From Solirubrobacterales bacterium (GTDB taxonomy: Bacteria > Actinomycetota > Thermoleophilia > Solirubrobacterales > Solirubrobacteraceae), in assembly GCA_003138355.1 (NCBI GenBank), contig PLFX01000016.1, forward strand, positions 123,251 through 187,250: a stretch of 64,000 bases of DNA, written 5' to 3'. Under the pieces are notes generated by a model. That model saw nothing but the letters and a program-made list of their open reading frames with translations. It made no database searches and was not told the origin of the DNA. Below are positions 1-9,209 of the stretch, piece by piece (position 1 is the first letter of the stretch; each line of letters begins with the position of its first letter). The translations under genes were made by a program, and so were the position numbers.

Positions 1-2277
1 ATGGGACCCATTCCGCTGCGTGTTCTGGCTGCCGTCAGGCGATTGCGCGGGTCGCTGCCGCACACGCCGCGGCGCGCGTGGCTCGCGGCGGCGGTGCTGC
101 TCGCCGCGGTCGGGACGAGCGTGTCGGTTCTCGTCGCCGAGTCGGACGCCCATCACGCCGCCGACAACTCGCGCGACGTGCTCCATTCCGGCGCCGAGGC
201 CGCCGGCGCCCAGCTTCAGCTCGCGATCCTGCACGACCGCGATCTCGATTATGCACTCGGCGCGTTCGTGGCCCAGAACCCGAACACGACCGAGGCCCGA
301 TTCCTCGCCTGGGAGCGCGCGATGCAGGTGCGCGGGCGCTACCCCGAGCTCATCGGCCTCAGCCTCGAGGTGCAGGTCCCAGCCGGCGACCTCGTCCAGT
401 TCGAGCGGCAGTTCATCGAGAAGCTGCCGCTCGCGCACGCCATCAAGCCTGGTCCGAGCTCGGTCATCCCTGCGGGACCGCGCCCCTACTACTGCCTGAC
501 GAAGTTCGCCATCGGCGCGCCGAACATCAATCTCCCGGCGACGGTCGATGCCTGCGAGTTCGAGCGTGATCTCGCCGCGACGCGAGACAGCGGCGCCTCG
601 GCCACAGGGACAATCACGTTCATCCCGGGCGACGCGATCTTCGCTCTCGGGAACCCGGTGTATGCGGGCGGCACCGTCCCGTCGACCGCGGCAGCAAGGC
701 ACAGGGCCTTTATCGGCTGGAGCGCAATAGCGATCCTCCCCGACGTCCTGCTGGCGAGGGCGCAGAAGGGACATCCCGGCTTGACGCTCACGCTCCAGCG
801 CGGCACGGGAGCCGCGGCCGTGCGCTTCGCGCTCAGGACACCGCCGGCCACCGCGAGCACGTTCGAGGTGAAGATGACGGACGGCTGGACGCTCTACGTC
901 GCCGGCCGCTTGATGAGTGGCAACGTGCTCGGTAACGGCGGCGCCTTGCGCGTTCTCGTCGTGGGCACGGTGCTCAGCCTGCTCCTTGCGACGGTCTTCC
1001 TCCTGCTCGGCACCGCACGCCAGCGGGCGCTTCGCCTCGTTGCGGAAAAGACGCGCGAGCTCGCCCACGAGGTCGAGCTGACGGCGGCCGCACGCGATAC
1101 GGCGGTTGAGGCATCGACCGCGAAGTCCGCGTTCGTCGCCACCGTCAGCCACGAGATCCGTACACCGCTCGCCGGCGTGATCGGCACGGCAGACCTGCTT
1201 CTCGATACCGAGCTCGACGGCGATCAGCATGAGCTCGCCGAGACGCTGCGATCCTCGGGCGAGGCGCTCCTGCTCGTGATCAACGACATCCTCGACTACT
1301 CGAAGATGGAGGCGGGCAAGCTCGAGCTGTACACGACCGATTTCTCGCTGCGCGAGCTCATCGCCGAATGCTCTGCCCGCGTGATCCCGAACGCGAAGCA
1401 GAAGGCCATCGCGCTGACCAATGACACGCGCCCGAGCGTGCCGCCATGGCTGCACGGCGACAGTGGCCGGATCAGCCAGGTGCTGACGAACCTACTGTCA
1501 AATGCGATCAAGTTCACCGCGCACGGCGGCGTCACGGTGACCGCGACCGCGCGTGTGGCCGAAGGCCAAGCCGACCTGCGCGTCGAGGTGGCGGATACGG
1601 GGATCGGGATAGAGTCGGCAACGGTCGAAAGGCTGTTCACGCCGTTCACTCAGGCCGACGCGTCCACGGCACGCCGCTACGGCGGCACCGGTCTCGGCCT
1701 GACGATCTCCGCCGAGCTGATCGGGCTCATGGGCGGTCGCATCGGCACCGAGAGCGAGCCGGGTCGCGGGAGCACGTTCTGGTTCGAGCTCACGCTGCCG
1801 GTCGCCGACGGCGCGCAGCTTGCGATCAGGACGCCGGAGCATTTCGCGGCCCTTGGCGAGCGCGACGAGAATGGCAACCTGACCGATGACGCGCCGATCG
1901 TCCTCGTCGCCGAGGACAACGCCGTCAACCAGATGCTGGCCGCCCGGATGCTCGACAAGTGCGGCTACCGCTCCGAGGTCGTAGCGGGCGGCAATGAGGC
2001 GCTCGCGGCGCTCGCCGAGCGCGAGTTCGCAGCGATCCTGATGGATTGCCAGATGCCGGGCATCGACGGCTATGAGACGACGCGCGAGATTCGCCGCCGC
2101 GAGAACGGCGGCGCCCACATGCCGATCGTCGCCGTCACCGCCCACTCGCTCGCCGGCGACCGCGAGAAGTGCATCGCGGCCGGCATGGACGACTACGTCA
2201 GCAAGCCGCTTCGCGCGGGCGAGCTACGCCTGGCGCTCGAACGCTCGATCGCCGCTTCGCGCGCATCTGTCCGCTGA
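1..2277 (+). CDS. Membrane hybrid histidine kinase with CHASE-like sensor and receiver domain
   Basis: This is a 758-residue sensor kinase that should autophosphorylate on a histidine and pass the phosphate to its own receiver. Visible parts in order: a membrane segment near residues 27-47, an extracytoplasmic region of about 250 residues resembling a CHASE sensor, a second membrane segment near 316-337, a short coiled coil, HisKA with SHEIRTP (His384), HATPase with N box LSNAIKFT, DTGIGI and GGTGLGL, and a C-terminal receiver with Asp682 in LMDCQMPG. The ATG sits exactly on the window edge, so the true start could lie upstream. The kinase core resembles the two TPR-hybrid kinases at 44.6-49.2 kb. 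No dedicated response regulator is adjacent. The ligand is unknown. Confidence 0.9.
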   Translation: MGPIPLRVLAAVRRLRGSLPHTPRRAWLAAAVLLAAVGTSVSVLVAESDAHHAADNSRDVLHSGAEAAGAQLQLAILHDRDLDYALGAFVAQNPNTTEARFLAWERAMQVRGRYPELIGLSLEVQVPAGDLVQFERQFIEKLPLAHAIKPGPSSVIPAGPRPYYCLTKFAIGAPNINLPATVDACEFERDLAATRDSGASATGTITFIPGDAIFALGNPVYAGGTVPSTAAARHRAFIGWSAIAILPDVLLARAQKGHPGLTLTLQRGTGAAAVRFALRTPPATASTFEVKMTDGWTLYVAGRLMSGNVLGNGGALRVLVVGTVLSLLLATVFLLLGTARQRALRLVAEKTRELAHEVELTAAARDTAVEASTAKSAFVATVSHEIRTPLAGVIGTADLLLDTELDGDQHELAETLRSSGEALLLVINDILDYSKMEAGKLELYTTDFSLRELIAECSARVIPNAKQKAIALTNDTRPSVPPWLHGDSGRISQVLTNLLSNAIKFTAHGGVTVTATARVAEGQADLRVEVADTGIGIESATVERLFTPFTQADASTARRYGGTGLGLTISAELIGLMGGRIGTESEPGRGSTFWFELTLPVADGAQLAIRTPEHFAALGERDENGNLTDDAPIVLVAEDNAVNQMLAARMLDKCGYRSEVVAGGNEALAALAEREFAAILMDCQMPGIDGYETTREIRRRENGGAHMPIVAVTAHSLAGDREKCIAAGMDDYVSKPLRAGELRLALERSIAASRASVR

Positions 2278-2298
2278 GCGCGGCCCGCCCTGCCGCGG

Positions 2299-2715
2299 CT
2301 ACTTGACCGGGGTTACGGCCCAGTCCAGGTCGACGGTGTGCCCGCCGGCGCTCACTGCCACGCGTAGTGTGAGCGTCTGTCCGAGCGAGTCGGGCGGCCA
2401 GGTGAACGTGTCGTTGTAGTGGCCCGTGAACCGGTAGGGGTTCTTGCCATAGGGATGCTGCGTGCTCACGACCATCGGCCCGAGCATGAAGAGATAGAGC
2501 GAGGTGGCATGGGCCGGCTTAGCCGCGAGTGTCGCGGTCACGCTGAGCGGCCACTTCGCGTTGATCTTCGGGTGATGCGTGCTGGGCACGATCGTCGCCG
2601 TGAGCGGCCCCGAGCTCTTCTTGACCGTTGTCGCCTGCCCCGCCACAGCACGGCCACCAGCCACCAACACACAACAAGCCACCAACGCCACCACAGCGCG
2701 TCTCATCACGACCAA
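2299..2715 (-). CDS. Small secreted protein of unknown function
   Basis: This 138-residue protein begins with a basic n-region and a hydrophobic stretch (VVALVACCVLVAG) typical of a Sec signal peptide. The remaining ~110 residues are rich in Thr, Val and Pro, with alternating hydrophobic residues that suggest a single all-beta, Ig-like extracellular domain. It has no cysteines after the signal region and no catalytic motif that I recognise. It converges on the upstream hybrid kinase gene with only about 20 bases between the stops. Its function is not recognisable from sequence. Confidence 0.6.
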   Translation of the reverse strand: MVVMRRAVVALVACCVLVAGGRAVAGQATTVKKSSGPLTATIVPSTHHPKINAKWPLSVTATLAAKPAHATSLYLFMLGPMVVSTQHPYGKNPYRFTGHYNDTFTWPPDSLGQTLTLRVAVSAGGHTVDLDWAVTPVK

Positions 2716-2862
2716 AGCTAGCGCAGCAGCGTCACCAACCCTGACGTCGCACCAGCATTAGCTCCGGTCGCCGGTACCGGCCCGCTGGTTAGACCAGCAT
2801 GAGCCACACCACGCGCGCGATAAGCCGCGGCGAGGATGCCGGCCCCAAGCGCAGCGGCCGTA

Positions 2863-4755
2863 TCAACCAGCCGGAGGGGCCGGCACCGCAGCCGGCATCG
2901 CAGCAGCCACCTTGAACCGCCGCACCATCTTGTTGAGCTCGTCGGCAGTGTTCGAGAGGTTGTGTGCGCGCGCGGCGATCGCCTGCGCGGACGCGTAGGT
3001 CTGCTGGGTCGCCGCCGACACCTGCTCGGTGGCGGCGGAGGACTGCTCGGCCACGGAAGCGACCTCGGTGACGCTGTCGTGCATCGCGCTCGCGCTGTGC
3101 GCTATCTGCTCGGAGCTCGCCGCGATCGCTTCGATCCGCGCAGTCATGTCCTCGATCGACCCGCCGATTCTGGTGAACGCCTCGCGCGTCTGCTCGACAA
3201 CCGTGGTGCCCTCGACGGTCCGCCGTGCACCTTCCTCGACGACGCTCACGGCGGCAGCAGTCTCCTTCTGGATCGCGCCGATCAGCTGCGCGATCTCGCG
3301 CGCCGCGAGTTGTGACTCCTCGGCGAGCGCGCGTACCTGATCGGCGACGACGGCAAAGCTCCGCCCCTGATCCCCCGCGCGCGCCGCCTCGATCGCGGCG
3401 TTGAGTGCGAGCAGGTTCGTTTGCTTGGCGATGCGAGTGATCGTCTCGACGATCTTGCCGATCTGGTCGGACTTGGATGCAAGCTCGCCGATCGTCGCGT
3501 TCACCTCGAGCGCGGAGTCGCGCACGGCCGACATCACCTGACTTGCCTCCTCAGCCGCGCCAACACCTGAGCGGGCCACGTCGCGCGTCTCGGCCGCAGC
3601 GGCGGCCGTCATGCGCGCCTCCCCGGCCGCGGATACGGCCGCTGTTACCACGTCCTCGACGGCAGTCTTTGCCTGCTCGATCATCTGCGCTTGGCGCTCG
3701 GCGCCCTGGGCGATCTCGTCAACCGCGCGCGCGATCTCACCATTCGCCCGGCCGCCTTCCTCCGATGTGTTTGCCATCTGCTCGGACGAGCTGCCGACGG
3801 TCACCGCGGTCTCGGCGACGCTTCCGATCATCCCCTGAAGTGACTCGCGGCCAGCGTTGTAGGCGTGGATCGAGGCAACCATCCGCTCGCGGATGCCGTT
3901 GACCGCGTTGGCGATCTCGCCCAGCTCGTCGCGGCCGAAGCGCTCGATCGGCTGCGTGACAGGCGCCAGCTCGTACGTCAGGTCGCCACGGGCTATCCGT
4001 TCGAGCCCCTCGCGCAGGTCGGCAGCGCAGTGGTCGTTGAGGCTCTTGAGCCGCTCGAGCACTGGCTGCACGCCGCGCTTGATCCCGCGCGTGATCAAGA
4101 ACCCGATCAGGATCGCTGCGAGCAGCGCTGCACCGGCGAGCACGAGCTCGATCGTCTCCCCAGCGTTCCGTGTCGATTGGAAGCTGGCGATGTAGCTGGC
4201 CCGCTGGCGCTCCGTGTAGGCGATGTACTGCTGGGCTGCCTGCTCGAGCTGCCCGAGCAGCGTCACCGTCTCCGGCTGAGCCTCGGCCTGGAGCGCCGAC
4301 TGTTGCTTGCCGCCCTGGACCAGAAGCATGATGTTGTTGTTGTTGACATCGAGCGCGTTGTAGGCCGTTTGCAAGTTCACGACGAGCTTCTCCGCGCGGG
4401 GATCGGCCCCGGCGTAGGCGCTGAGCCGGTTGAGCACAGCGCCGAGGGCAACATCCGCGTTCGCGTAGGCCGAGAGCGTCCGCCCGTGGTCGAGCACGTA
4501 GCGCGCCTGTTCGTTGCCGAGTTGCGCCGCATCCTGCCCAACGGCGTAGGCGGCGATGAGCTCTGGCTCGGCCTTGGCGGTGATGTTGTGCGTCGAGTTC
4601 GCGAGCCGGTTGGACACGTACGAGGAAACGCCGACGACGACGAGCAGAACCGCGCCGATCACGGCGAATCCGAGGGAGAGCTTCTTGCTCAGCGTGACCC
4701 TCATGAGCCGCATGCGCAGGGGCCGCAGCTTCGATGTGAGTGGATGGGAGGGCAT
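2863..4755 (-). CDS. Methyl-accepting chemotaxis protein
   Basis: This 630-residue transmembrane receptor should signal to CheA/CheW. A short basic N-terminus precedes a membrane segment ([21 protein letters not shown]). An extracytoplasmic helical bundle of about 150 residues, a second membrane segment ([18 protein letters not shown]), a HAMP-like region and a long MCP signalling coiled coil follow. The conserved hairpin tip is clear ([17 protein letters not shown], then [15 protein letters not shown]). I chose the ATG at 4755 (MPSHPLTSK) because the longer ORF runs into the cupredoxin gene. A sigma28-like promoter motif lies just upstream. No che genes are in the window, so its partners must be elsewhere. 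Confidence 0.9.
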   Translation of the reverse strand: MPSHPLTSKLRPLRMRLMRVTLSKKLSLGFAVIGAVLLVVVGVSSYVSNRLANSTHNITAKAEPELIAAYAVGQDAAQLGNEQARYVLDHGRTLSAYANADVALGAVLNRLSAYAGADPRAEKLVVNLQTAYNALDVNNNNIMLLVQGGKQQSALQAEAQPETVTLLGQLEQAAQQYIAYTERQRASYIASFQSTRNAGETIELVLAGAALLAAILIGFLITRGIKRGVQPVLERLKSLNDHCAADLREGLERIARGDLTYELAPVTQPIERFGRDELGEIANAVNGIRERMVASIHAYNAGRESLQGMIGSVAETAVTVGSSSEQMANTSEEGGRANGEIARAVDEIAQGAERQAQMIEQAKTAVEDVVTAAVSAAGEARMTAAAAAETRDVARSGVGAAEEASQVMSAVRDSALEVNATIGELASKSDQIGKIVETITRIAKQTNLLALNAAIEAARAGDQGRSFAVVADQVRALAEESQLAAREIAQLIGAIQKETAAAVSVVEEGARRTVEGTTVVEQTREAFTRIGGSIEDMTARIEAIAASSEQIAHSASAMHDSVTEVASVAEQSSAATEQVSAATQQTYASAQAIAARAHNLSNTADELNKMVRRFKVAAAMPAAVPAPPAG

Positions 4756-4771
4756 TGAGCGCGCACTTCCT

Positions 4772-4798
4772 TCATCGGCAATAGCGCCCGCCGCTTGA
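4772..4798 (-). promoter_or_regulatory. Possible sigma28 (FliA-type) promoter of the chemotaxis receptor
   Basis: Read on the minus strand, TCAA, 15 bases and GCCGATGA resemble the sigma28/sigmaD pattern TAAA-N15-GCCGATAA, with two mismatches. A FliA-family sigma gene lies at 11.4 kb and the receptor is a typical sigma28 target. Against it, an AAGGA-like ribosome site lies directly downstream of the -10 element, so a transcript starting at the usual distance would be nearly leaderless. Confidence 0.35.
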
Positions 4799-4804
4799 CT
4801 TGCG

Positions 4805-5254
4805 TCAATGCGCTGCCACGCGCAGGATCGCGTGCATCCCAAGTTTCCAGTGCCCGGGCACCGAGCACCACAGGTGGTAGACGCCGGGTCGCATGTAGAC
4901 CACGGCATCGTGCATCTGGCCGGGGTTCAGCAGCGGTAGCGAGAACACGCGTCCGGAGCTCCCGTCGCGGATCCGCAGGTCATGCGGGTCCATGCCGCCG
5001 TCGATCTGCTGCACGTGCACAGCGCCCGCGCCAACAGCAGCCTCCGAGAGCAGTAGCCGGTACTCGACCTCGGTGACCTGAACGTAGGACCCAGTTCGCG
5101 GCCGCGCGCGGGCGGGTGTGAGCGCGAGCACCCCGTCGATGAGCGCCGCGAGGGCGAGCAGGACCGCGAGCAGCCGGGCCGTTACTTCACCACCGCGACG
5201 CGCTGGTAGGCCGCGGCGCCGGGAATGATCTGGGCCGCGTCCTGTCCGAGCCAC
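4805..5254 (-). CDS. Secreted cupredoxin-like protein
   Basis: A hydrophobic signal/anchor segment ([18 protein letters not shown]) is followed by a single cupredoxin-type beta-barrel. The C-terminus, H-x-x-V...[15 protein letters not shown], gives the expected His, Cys, His and Met copper ligands of a type 1 site. It probably acts outside the membrane in electron transfer or copper handling. The start is uncertain: no ATG, GTG or TTG lies immediately before the signal peptide. I used the nearest in-frame GTG, which overlaps the end of the DUF1501 gene by about 70 bases. It appears to be the last gene of the DUF1800-DUF1501 operon. Confidence 0.7.
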   Translation of the reverse strand: MARTGRGPDHSRRRGLPARRGGEVTARLLAVLLALAALIDGVLALTPARARPRTGSYVQVTEVEYRLLLSEAAVGAGAVHVQQIDGGMDPHDLRIRDGSSGRVFSLPLLNPGQMHDAVVYMRPGVYHLWCSVPGHWKLGMHAILRVAAH

Positions 5255-6591
5255 TGCTCCAGCACCGAGCAGTAGACGCTGCGGAAGTCCACGGTCTCGG
5301 TGAGGTTGCCGAGCGAGTCGAGCGCTCCCTGGATGCCGGCCCACTCACCGATCATCTTCCCGGCCGCGTTCGTGCCGACGACGAAGCCGCAGCCGGCGGC
5401 GCCGTGGTCGGTACCGCCTGAGGCGTTCTCCTGCGGGCGGCGCCCGAACTCCGACCAGACGAGCGTGAGGACGCGGTCATCGAGCCCGCGAGCCTCGAGG
5501 TCGCGCTGGAAGGCATAGATCGTCTGCATCGCCTCGCCGAAGCCGTCGCTCGAGCCGCTCGCGAACACGCTCGACTGCTGCTCGTGCGTATCGAAGACCG
5601 AGTCGGTGGAAACGGAGACGGCTTTGATCGGAAATCCCGCAGCGAGCATCGCAGCGACCGACGCCATCCGCGCCGGGAAGCTGTCGCTCGCGTTCTGCGG
5701 GTAGTTCGCCGGGAGCGGTGGCGCCTGCTGGTTTCCGGTTGGCTGGTAAGGCAACAGCTGCTTGCGCAGCGTGTTTGACATCACCGCCGCACGCCCCGAA
5801 CCGCCCATCGCGGGATCGTGCGAGTCGATGCCGGCCTGACCGAGCGTGTCGAACGTGCTGTACATGATGTCCTGCGGTGGTCCCCAGACCCCCTGCGCCC
5901 AGAACGAGTAGTCGGAAGGCAGGTCGAGCGTCGCGACCGGCACCTTCGCGGTTGCGAGCGAGGGCTGCAGCGAGTCGTCGAGGCACAGGCCCTGGAGCGG
6001 GTTGTCCTGCGTCCCGACCGCATCCAGGTAGCGTCCAAGCCAGCCGGACAGCAAGTTCGCGTCGAGCGCGCCGACCTCGTAGTAGTGGCGGCTCGTGAAG
6101 TGCGACTGGTTCATCGGATCGGTGTAGCCGATCGTCGGCATCGCACAGACCTTGCCCTCGCCGTGCAGCTGCGCGAGCCCGCTTGCGAGCGGATGCCACA
6201 TGAGCGCCGCATCCTCGGCGAACGTGGGCCCTGATCCCGCAGCGAGACCGAGCGTCTGGCGGTACTGGTGATAGAGCGGATCGGAGACGGGCGCGAGGAC
6301 GGACATCGAGTCGATGCCCCCCTGCAGGTAGATCCCGACGATCACTCGCCCCGCCGGCACGCTGGCGGCCTGCGCGATGCCGGCTTCGAACGCTTCCGGC
6401 GCCAGCAGGCGCCCCGCGCCGTATACCGACAGCAGGACCCCCGCGCTCGAGAGTACGAACTGCCTGCGGCTCAACCCGGTGCCGGCCGGTAGCGGCATGC
6501 CGCGCTCGACGGCGGGAAGTCCGCGGCCGGCCCGTGCCGCGCCCTTGCGCAGCAGAGCGGCGCGGTTGAACTCGTTGCAGGCGCAGCCCAT
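5182..6591 (-). CDS. DUF1501 family protein with Tat signal
   Basis: This 469-residue protein belongs to the DUF1501 family (alkaline-phosphatase-superfamily-like fold, function unknown). It carries a twin-arginine motif (LSRRQFVLSSAG) about 40 residues in, so it is probably exported folded. Conserved stretches include YLQGGIDSMSVLAP and WSEFGRRPQEN. The ATG at 6591 overlaps the stop of the upstream DUF1800 gene as TGATG, indicating translational coupling. The longer ORF frame upstream is a shadow of DUF1800. DUF1800/DUF1501 pairs are a known conserved association. The attached cupredoxin is less standard. Confidence 0.88.
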   Translation of the reverse strand: MGCACNEFNRAALLRKGAARAGRGLPAVERGMPLPAGTGLSRRQFVLSSAGVLLSVYGAGRLLAPEAFEAGIAQAASVPAGRVIVGIYLQGGIDSMSVLAPVSDPLYHQYRQTLGLAAGSGPTFAEDAALMWHPLASGLAQLHGEGKVCAMPTIGYTDPMNQSHFTSRHYYEVGALDANLLSGWLGRYLDAVGTQDNPLQGLCLDDSLQPSLATAKVPVATLDLPSDYSFWAQGVWGPPQDIMYSTFDTLGQAGIDSHDPAMGGSGRAAVMSNTLRKQLLPYQPTGNQQAPPLPANYPQNASDSFPARMASVAAMLAAGFPIKAVSVSTDSVFDTHEQQSSVFASGSSDGFGEAMQTIYAFQRDLEARGLDDRVLTLVWSEFGRRPQENASGGTDHGAAGCGFVVGTNAAGKMIGEWAGIQGALDSLGNLTETVDFRSVYCSVLEQWLGQDAAQIIPGAAAYQRVAVVK

Positions 6592-7934
6592 CAGCAGGTC
6601 TGGTAATCGGGGCTCGCGACGATCAGGGCGCGCAGCGCGTTCTCCGCCAGCGCCGGGTACTGCTGACGCTCCCAGTCCGCGCTCGCGGCACCGATCGCTG
6701 CGGCCTCCGCGTAGCCGTGGAGCGCGCGGAGCGTGGTGGCGCTGATCTGCGGCGCGCCCCAAAAGGCGAGCGCGCGCCGGGTCATCGCCTTCGGTTCTGC
6801 CTTGACCTTGTCCTTTGCGGGATCGAGCGCGCGCTTCTCGCCGATCATGTCGGCCGTCAGATTGAAGCGCGCCTGCCAGGTTCCCGTGTTGAGCCAGCGC
6901 GTCGCATCCCAGCCGGCTACGTTGGGCGGGTAGAAGGGCGTCTGGCCGATCTGGCTCGACTGCCAGACCCAGTCGTCAGTGTCGATGTAGCGGCCCATGC
7001 CGCGCAGCATCCCGACGAGCTGAACGACCGGCGGCTTGACCATCCGCTCACCGGCGACGAACGCCGGGTGCATGAGCATCGCCTCGACGAGCGGGCGGAT
7101 CTGCTGGCGTGAGGACATGTAGATCCGCTCGGCCGCGCGCAAGTCCGCACGCGAGAGGGGCTCGGATGAGAAGTAGGACCAGAGCTTGGTGACGAAAAAG
7201 CGCGGATGGTCGGGGTGGGCGAGCACGAGCCGCAAGCTGTCCCGCCAACCGAAGTTGCCGCGCTTGCCGTAGATCACCTTGACGCCGTCGTCGTGCAGCT
7301 TCGGGTCGAAGTGGAAGTCGACGGGCTGGCCGGTCGAGGGGTCCCAGGTGTTCGTGAAGCCGGTCAGCGCCCGCGCGTGCTCGCGGACGTCGCTCTCGGT
7401 GTAGCCGTTGTCGACCCCGAGCGTGAAGAGCTCCTGCAGCTCACGCGCATAGTTTTCGTTCGGATCCTGCTTGGTCGAGCCGACCAGCGAGAGGTACGTC
7501 TGCATCGCCGGATCGAGCGTGATCGCGTTCAGCAGCCGCGGGAAGCTCGTCAGACAGCGGCGCCGCAGTGTCCAGTTCTGGGCGATCATCAACCGCTGCG
7601 AGTCGACCATCTCGTTGCTCGTCGCAAACCAGTCGTGCCAGCTCAGCGTCATCCGCTCGACGAGCTGAGCGCGGCCGCGGACCATGCGGTCTAGCCACCA
7701 GAGCACGTCGTTGCCCCAGACGTCGAACGGCTGCAATGCCGCCCCGCTCTGGACGTGCGGGGGCGGCCCGACGAGCGCCTGCGAGCGCGGCCGCGTGACC
7801 GAGTGAACGGCGCCCCGCAGCCCCATGCGCGCTAGCTCCCGCGCCTCGCCCGGCCGCGGCCCGAAGCCGGCACGCCAGAGCAGCCGCTCCGCCTGTGCGA
7901 CGCCGAATCGCCCGCTGTAGACCGGCAAGCTCAC
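6591..7934 (-). CDS. DUF1800 family protein
   Basis: This 447-residue protein matches DUF1800, a widespread family of unknown biochemical role usually encoded beside DUF1501. Recognisable family blocks include ERMTLSWHDWFATSNE, NENYARELQELFTLGVDNGYTE and PPNVAGWD. No signal peptide is obvious at the N-terminus. It is the first gene of a three-gene unit running into DUF1501 and the cupredoxin. Export might depend on the partner carrying the Tat signal; that is inference. Confidence 0.88.
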   Translation of the reverse strand: MSLPVYSGRFGVAQAERLLWRAGFGPRPGEARELARMGLRGAVHSVTRPRSQALVGPPPHVQSGAALQPFDVWGNDVLWWLDRMVRGRAQLVERMTLSWHDWFATSNEMVDSQRLMIAQNWTLRRRCLTSFPRLLNAITLDPAMQTYLSLVGSTKQDPNENYARELQELFTLGVDNGYTESDVREHARALTGFTNTWDPSTGQPVDFHFDPKLHDDGVKVIYGKRGNFGWRDSLRLVLAHPDHPRFFVTKLWSYFSSEPLSRADLRAAERIYMSSRQQIRPLVEAMLMHPAFVAGERMVKPPVVQLVGMLRGMGRYIDTDDWVWQSSQIGQTPFYPPNVAGWDATRWLNTGTWQARFNLTADMIGEKRALDPAKDKVKAEPKAMTRRALAFWGAPQISATTLRALHGYAEAAAIGAASADWERQQYPALAENALRALIVASPDYQTC

Positions 7935-8033
7935 GCCCTACCCGCCATCGCAGTTGCTTTCGGCTCCAATCAGGCCCGCCTTCAGCGATCTACAACAAAG
8001 GTCCTCACCGCGTGCGAGGTCAGCCTGGGCGCG

Positions 8034-8051
8034 CTCCCGGACGCCCGGGAG
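8034..8051 (-). terminator. Possible hairpin terminator after the small membrane protein genes
   Basis: A 7-bp inverted repeat (CTCCCGG, 4-base loop, CCGGGAG) lies in the 172-bp gap between the 8107 gene stop and the DUF1800 start. It has no U-tract, so it is weak evidence for termination. Nothing else is recognisable in this gap. Confidence 0.3.
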
Positions 8052-8106
8052 GCGCGTTGGGCGCCACTATCGCGCGGCGCCCGGAACCGCGCCCGGCGCA
8101 GGCGGC

Positions 8107-8529
8107 CTACGGCTCCTGGAAGCGCGCGACGCTGAAGCCCAGCAGCAGCGGGATGTTCGCGGCGAAAACGAGCAGCATGCCGGTGAGGATCAGGAGCTGG
8201 CTGCCGCGCGTGTGGTCATAGACGAAGACGTACTCGAGCATGCCGGCGATGACGACGTAACCGAGCGCGGCCCAGCCGGCGACCTGGCGAAAGACGCGCC
8301 AGTTGAACGGCTCGACCCGCGCGAGCAGGCCCGCGTTGAGCACGAGGACGGCAGCCGCCGCGGCCAGCAGCGCGATTACCGGTCCCAGCGGTGCGTGACG
8401 CGGTAGGTGCCCGGCGATGTCGATGCCGCCGATGATGATCAGCACGAGGCTGGCGATTGCGAGCTGCTGAACCGGTGGCAGCCGAACGTCGTGGGCGCCC
8501 ATGCTCGATTCTCCGGCAGCCTCGATCAC
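8107..8529 (-). CDS. Small four-helix membrane protein, unknown function
   Basis: This 140-residue protein has four hydrophobic segments (around LAIASLVLIIIGGIDIAG, VIALLAAAAAVLVLNAGLL, WAALGYVVIAGMLEYVFV and LLILTGMLLVFAANIPLLLGF) and no recognisable catalytic motif. The GTG start at 8529 overlaps the stop of the preceding membrane gene as GTGA; an internal ATG nine residues later (MGAHDVRL) is an alternative. Coupling to the upstream gene suggests the two products form a complex. I do not recognise the family. Confidence 0.6.
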   Translation of the reverse strand: MIEAAGESSMGAHDVRLPPVQQLAIASLVLIIIGGIDIAGHLPRHAPLGPVIALLAAAAAVLVLNAGLLARVEPFNWRVFRQVAGWAALGYVVIAGMLEYVFVYDHTRGSQLLILTGMLLVFAANIPLLLGFSVARFQEP

Positions 8530-9140
8530 AGCGAGGCGATCTTGGTCATGATCACGAGCGTCGCGATCTGCATCAGGCCGGTGAGGCCGGCGGTGTAGAT
8601 GAAGACCTTCATCAGCCGCTCGATGCGCGCCGGGTTCGGCTTCGGCTTGCGCAGCTCGAAGAGGACGGCGATGTTGGCCGGTTCGAGCAGGCCGAGTGCG
8701 ATCGTCGCCATCACGCCGACGACGATCATCGACGCAACAACCCAGCCATGCTGGGGCGCGCTCGCGCTCAGGTTGCCGAGCTTGCGCGCGAGCTGGAAGC
8801 CCGCGCCGAGCGTGAGAATGACGAGCGTCGGCATCAGCAGGACCATCTTCGGCATCAGCCGCGTCGTGAACTCAACGCGCGCCGGGACCGGCATCGACCC
8901 GATGATCGGGCCCAGCAGCAGGCCGAGGAAGAGGTCGATCGCCGTCCACGCCGCCCCACCGGAGACGTGGAAGAACTCGAGCGCCCACAGGCTGTTGGTC
9001 GCGATCGCGGCGATCAGGCCGCCGACCGCCACCGCCACGATCGGAACCCCGGCGCGCGGGACGATCTGAAACTGCCGCGGGGCCGGCACCGCGTGCGCGG
9101 CCGGCGCCTGCGTCTCCAGTGGCTCAGCTACTGCGGCCAT
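8526..9140 (-). CDS. Five-helix membrane protein, unknown function
   Basis: This 204-residue protein has a Pro/Ala-rich cytosolic N-terminus and about five hydrophobic segments, including GVPIVAVAVGGLIAAIAT, MVLLMPTLVILTLGAGFQLA and WVVASMIVVGVMATIALGLL. A basic loop (ELRKPKPNPARIERLMKV) precedes the last helix. It is the first gene of a two-gene unit with the downstream four-helix protein. The architecture recalls small integral membrane subunits of redox enzymes, but I see no heme or metal ligands and make no functional claim. Confidence 0.6.
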   Translation of the reverse strand: MAAVAEPLETQAPAAHAVPAPRQFQIVPRAGVPIVAVAVGGLIAAIATNSLWALEFFHVSGGAAWTAIDLFLGLLLGPIIGSMPVPARVEFTTRLMPKMVLLMPTLVILTLGAGFQLARKLGNLSASAPQHGWVVASMIVVGVMATIALGLLEPANIAVLFELRKPKPNPARIERLMKVFIYTAGLTGLMQIATLVIMTKIASL

Positions 9141-9209
9141 TCACCCTCCCCGTCCGCCCTCCGCAAACGCGCAGAGCATACCCTCAGCGGCGGGCGTTTG
9201 CCACGCTGC

